Source of the DNA: Bacteroidota bacterium
Lineage (GTDB): Bacteria > Bacteroidota > Bacteroidia > UBA7662 > CANHCV01
Assembly: GCA_027488715.1 (NCBI GenBank)
Contig: JAIYBD010000282.1
Location: forward strand, 1 to 7,440
Reading direction: 5' to 3'
Length of the DNA: 7,440 bases
Shown: positions 5,778 through 7,440 of the stretch, in pieces
Numbering within the stretch: position 1 is the stretch's first letter
How the letters are laid out: every line of letters starts with the position of its first letter
Made by a program: the position numbers and the translations under genes
Notes under the pieces: generated by a model
Database searches by the model: none
What the model saw: only the letters and a program-made list of their open reading frames with translations
Told to the model about the DNA's origin: nothing

Positions 5778-6793
5778 TGCGGAAGGTAAGATTGAAGGAT
5801 TTCGGAAACAGCTGAAAACGGACTTTTTTGTTGAAGCAGGACTTTTTCTTCTTGTGTTTTCCACCTCTCGTGGAATTGAGGTTGATTTTCTAACCAGAAA
5901 AATAGAGCATCGCCCAAGGCATCTTTCATCCAAGAAATGGATTGTTCTTTTCGATTGAAATCAAAAAATCCTTGAGTGATGGAATGATTAAAATAGCTTT
6001 CTAGTTGTTGAAACAGAGAATCAAACCCCAGCTGCTCTATCGATGAAAGGGTTTGTACCTGAGGTGACCATCCGGATGGAGGAGTGGGGAATAGGCGGAT
6101 CGCCGATTTTACTTCGGCCATGGCGCGTTCGGCTTTGCTCTGGTTTTCTCCATCGGCCTTATGAATCACCAAAAGATCTGCCATTTCCATGATGCCGCGT
6201 TTAATTCCTTGAAGCTCATCTCCAGCGCCTGAAAGAAGGAGCAAGAGAAAAACATCGGTCATGTGGTGAACAGCCGTTTCGCTTTGACCAACGCCTACGG
6301 TTTCTACCAGTATTCGATCAAAACCAAAAGCTTCGCACAGCAAGATGGATTCACGGGTCTTTCGGTGAACCCCGCCGAGGTTGCCTCCACTGGGAGTTGG
6401 ACGAATAAACGCATTAGGATGGGTTGCTAGTGAATTCATCCTCGTTTTATCGCCCAAAATACTACCATGACTAATGCTGGAGGTAGGGTCGATCGCCAAC
6501 ACCGCAACCCGATGGCCTTTTTCAATCAACTTCAAACCAAAGGTTTCGATAAAGGTCGATTTTCCTACTCCCGGTACTCCAGTAATCCCAATTCGTTGAC
6601 TTTTTCCTGTGAATGGAAGGAGGCGATCGATGAGTTCATTGGCCATCCCTCGGTGATTCGGAAGACCGCTTTCGACCAAGGTTATGGCTTTACTTAATGC
6701 AGAAAGGTTTTGGTGAAGAATGCCATCCATCAACGCTTCGACCGAAGGATCGATCGCTTTTTGAAACTGAAAATGCGGATTGATGGAGCTCAT
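5774..6793 (-). CDS. meaB: MeaB/MMAA-family GTPase, methylmalonyl-CoA mutase chaperone
   Basis: This 339-residue cytoplasmic G3E P-loop GTPase belongs to the MeaB/ArgK/MMAA family, which gates adenosylcobalamin loading into methylmalonyl-CoA mutase and protects it from inactivation. Visible motifs are Walker A GVPGVGKST (72-80), IDPTSS with Asp102 (101-106), SILGDKTRM (111-119), the switch region ETVGVGQSE (164-172) and DELQGIKRGIMEMADL (192-207). The G4 position reads HKAD (211-214) instead of the common NKAD. Length fits the family (about 310-340). The ATG at 6793 lies 5 bases after the panB stop, and the gene ends in a GTGA overlap with the exporter, so the three are probably one operon. 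The mutase genes are not in the window. The old name ArgK reflects a superseded link to arginine transport. Confidence 0.93.
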   Translation of the reverse strand: MSSINPHFQFQKAIDPSVEALMDGILHQNLSALSKAITLVESGLPNHRGMANELIDRLLPFTGKSQRIGITGVPGVGKSTFIETFGLKLIEKGHRVAVLAIDPTSSISHGSILGDKTRMNSLATHPNAFIRPTPSGGNLGGVHRKTRESILLCEAFGFDRILVETVGVGQSETAVHHMTDVFLLLLLSGAGDELQGIKRGIMEMADLLVIHKADGENQSKAERAMAEVKSAIRLFPTPPSGWSPQVQTLSSIEQLGFDSLFQQLESYFNHSITQGFFDFNRKEQSISWMKDALGDALFFWLENQPQFHERWKTQEEKVLLQQKSPFSAVSEILQSYLPQ

Positions 6794-6798
6794 AATGA

Positions 6799-7440
6799 TT
6801 AATATTGCTCTTTGTCGTTCGGGAAGTCGCCCGATTTTACGTCGGAAATGTAAGCCTGAGTGGCTTTGTAAATTTCTTCGTATAAATTGGCGTATCGTCG
6901 TAAAAAGCGGGGAGTAAATTCTTTGGTAATGCCAAGAAGATCGTGAATCACCAAAACTTGTCCGGCTACTTTATTTCCCGCTCCAATTCCAATGATGGGA
7001 ATTTGTACCGCATTTTGTACTTTTTCGGCCAGTTTGGCGGGTATTTTTTCAAGAACGATGGCAAAAACTCCCGCTTTCTCCAAGGCCATGGCATCTTCGA
7101 TAAGTTTTTGAGCTTCTACTTTTTCCTTTGCGCGAACGTTATAGGTTCCAAATTTATAAATCGACTGAGGCGTTAATCCCAAGTGTCCCATCACAGGAAC
7201 CCCAGCCGTTAAAATTCGTTGGATCGACTCAATGATTTCCTGTCCACCTTCCAATTTTACGGCATGGGCTTCGGCTTCTTTCATGATTCGAATGGCCGAA
7301 TCCAAGGCATTTTTCGAATTTCCTTGGTAAGAACCGAAGGGTAAATCAACCACCACCAGCGCTCGTTTGGAGGCTCGAACCACGGATTGAGCGTGATAAA
7401 TCATGTGGTCGAGGGTAATCGGAAGGGTGGTTTCGTGTCC
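6799..7440 (-). CDS. panB: Ketopantoate hydroxymethyltransferase, N-terminal end outside window
   Basis: PanB transfers a hydroxymethyl group from 5,10-methylene-THF to 2-oxoisovalerate, giving ketopantoate, the first committed step of pantothenate and CoA synthesis. The window holds the C-terminal 213 residues; the frame stays open to the right edge, where it reads GHETTLPITLDHMIYH. The family is about 265-275 residues, so roughly 60 are missing, including the first Mg2+-site Asp. Present are VVVDLPFGSYQ with the second metal-binding Asp, AVKLEGG with the Lys and Glu of the active site, GHLGLTPQS, the catalytic Glu in IVLEKIP, and IPIIGIGAGNKVAGQVLVIHD. The internal ATG at 7404 should not be taken as the start, since upstream codons match the family. 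No defect is seen in the visible part. Confidence 0.95.
   Translation of the reverse strand, partial: GHETTLPITLDHMIYHAQSVVRASKRALVVVDLPFGSYQGNSKNALDSAIRIMKEAEAHAVKLEGGQEIIESIQRILTAGVPVMGHLGLTPQSIYKFGTYNVRAKEKVEAQKLIEDAMALEKAGVFAIVLEKIPAKLAEKVQNAVQIPIIGIGAGNKVAGQVLVIHDLLGITKEFTPRFLRRYANLYEEIYKATQAYISDVKSGDFPNDKEQY

Noticed and set aside
1..7440. Mobile element, defence system or CRISPR array
   Set aside because: I saw no transposase, integrase, direct repeat array or nuclease. All genes are recognisable housekeeping or transport families.

Overview
The window looks like chromosomal DNA of a Bacteroidota bacterium, probably Flavobacteriia-like. The coding DNA is moderately AT-rich, the starts have no Shine-Dalgarno sequence, a TAnnTTTG -7 element stands in front of the tRNA, and the membrane pyrophosphatase has the residue pattern I recall for the Flavobacterium-type enzyme. 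Every gene I can support lies on the minus strand, so transcription runs from right to left.

Right part (about 4455-7440): a tight cluster of panB (5' end outside the window), meaB and a MATE-family exporter. panB and meaB are 5 bases apart. meaB and the exporter share a GTGA stop/start overlap, which puts the exporter start at a GTG and not at the far-upstream ATG. A weak terminator-like hairpin covers the exporter stop.

Middle (1932-4370): hppA, a membrane-integral ion-pumping pyrophosphatase of 812 residues. Its active-site motifs are intact. The residues that predict cofactor and ion point to a K+-dependent H+ pump: Ala485/Gly488 at the K+ signature, Glu189 in helix 5, and Gly251 where Na+ pumps carry Glu. 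It ends in a Cys/Met/His-rich tail of 107 residues after the last membrane helix, predicted to be periplasmic, with three small Cys-bounded repeats. This tail is the least ordinary thing in the window.

Left part (1-1912): a strong terminator behind hppA, a CAT-like APC amino acid permease with its own strong terminator, then a tRNA-Ser(UGA) with encoded CCA and a terminator. The left edge may hold half of a terminator serving a plus-strand neighbour outside the window.

Together this is mostly core metabolism and transport: pantothenate/CoA synthesis, maintenance of a B12-dependent mutase, export, PPi-driven ion pumping and amino acid uptake. I see no IS element, phage gene, CRISPR array or defence system. 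Gaps between genes are all under 120 bases.
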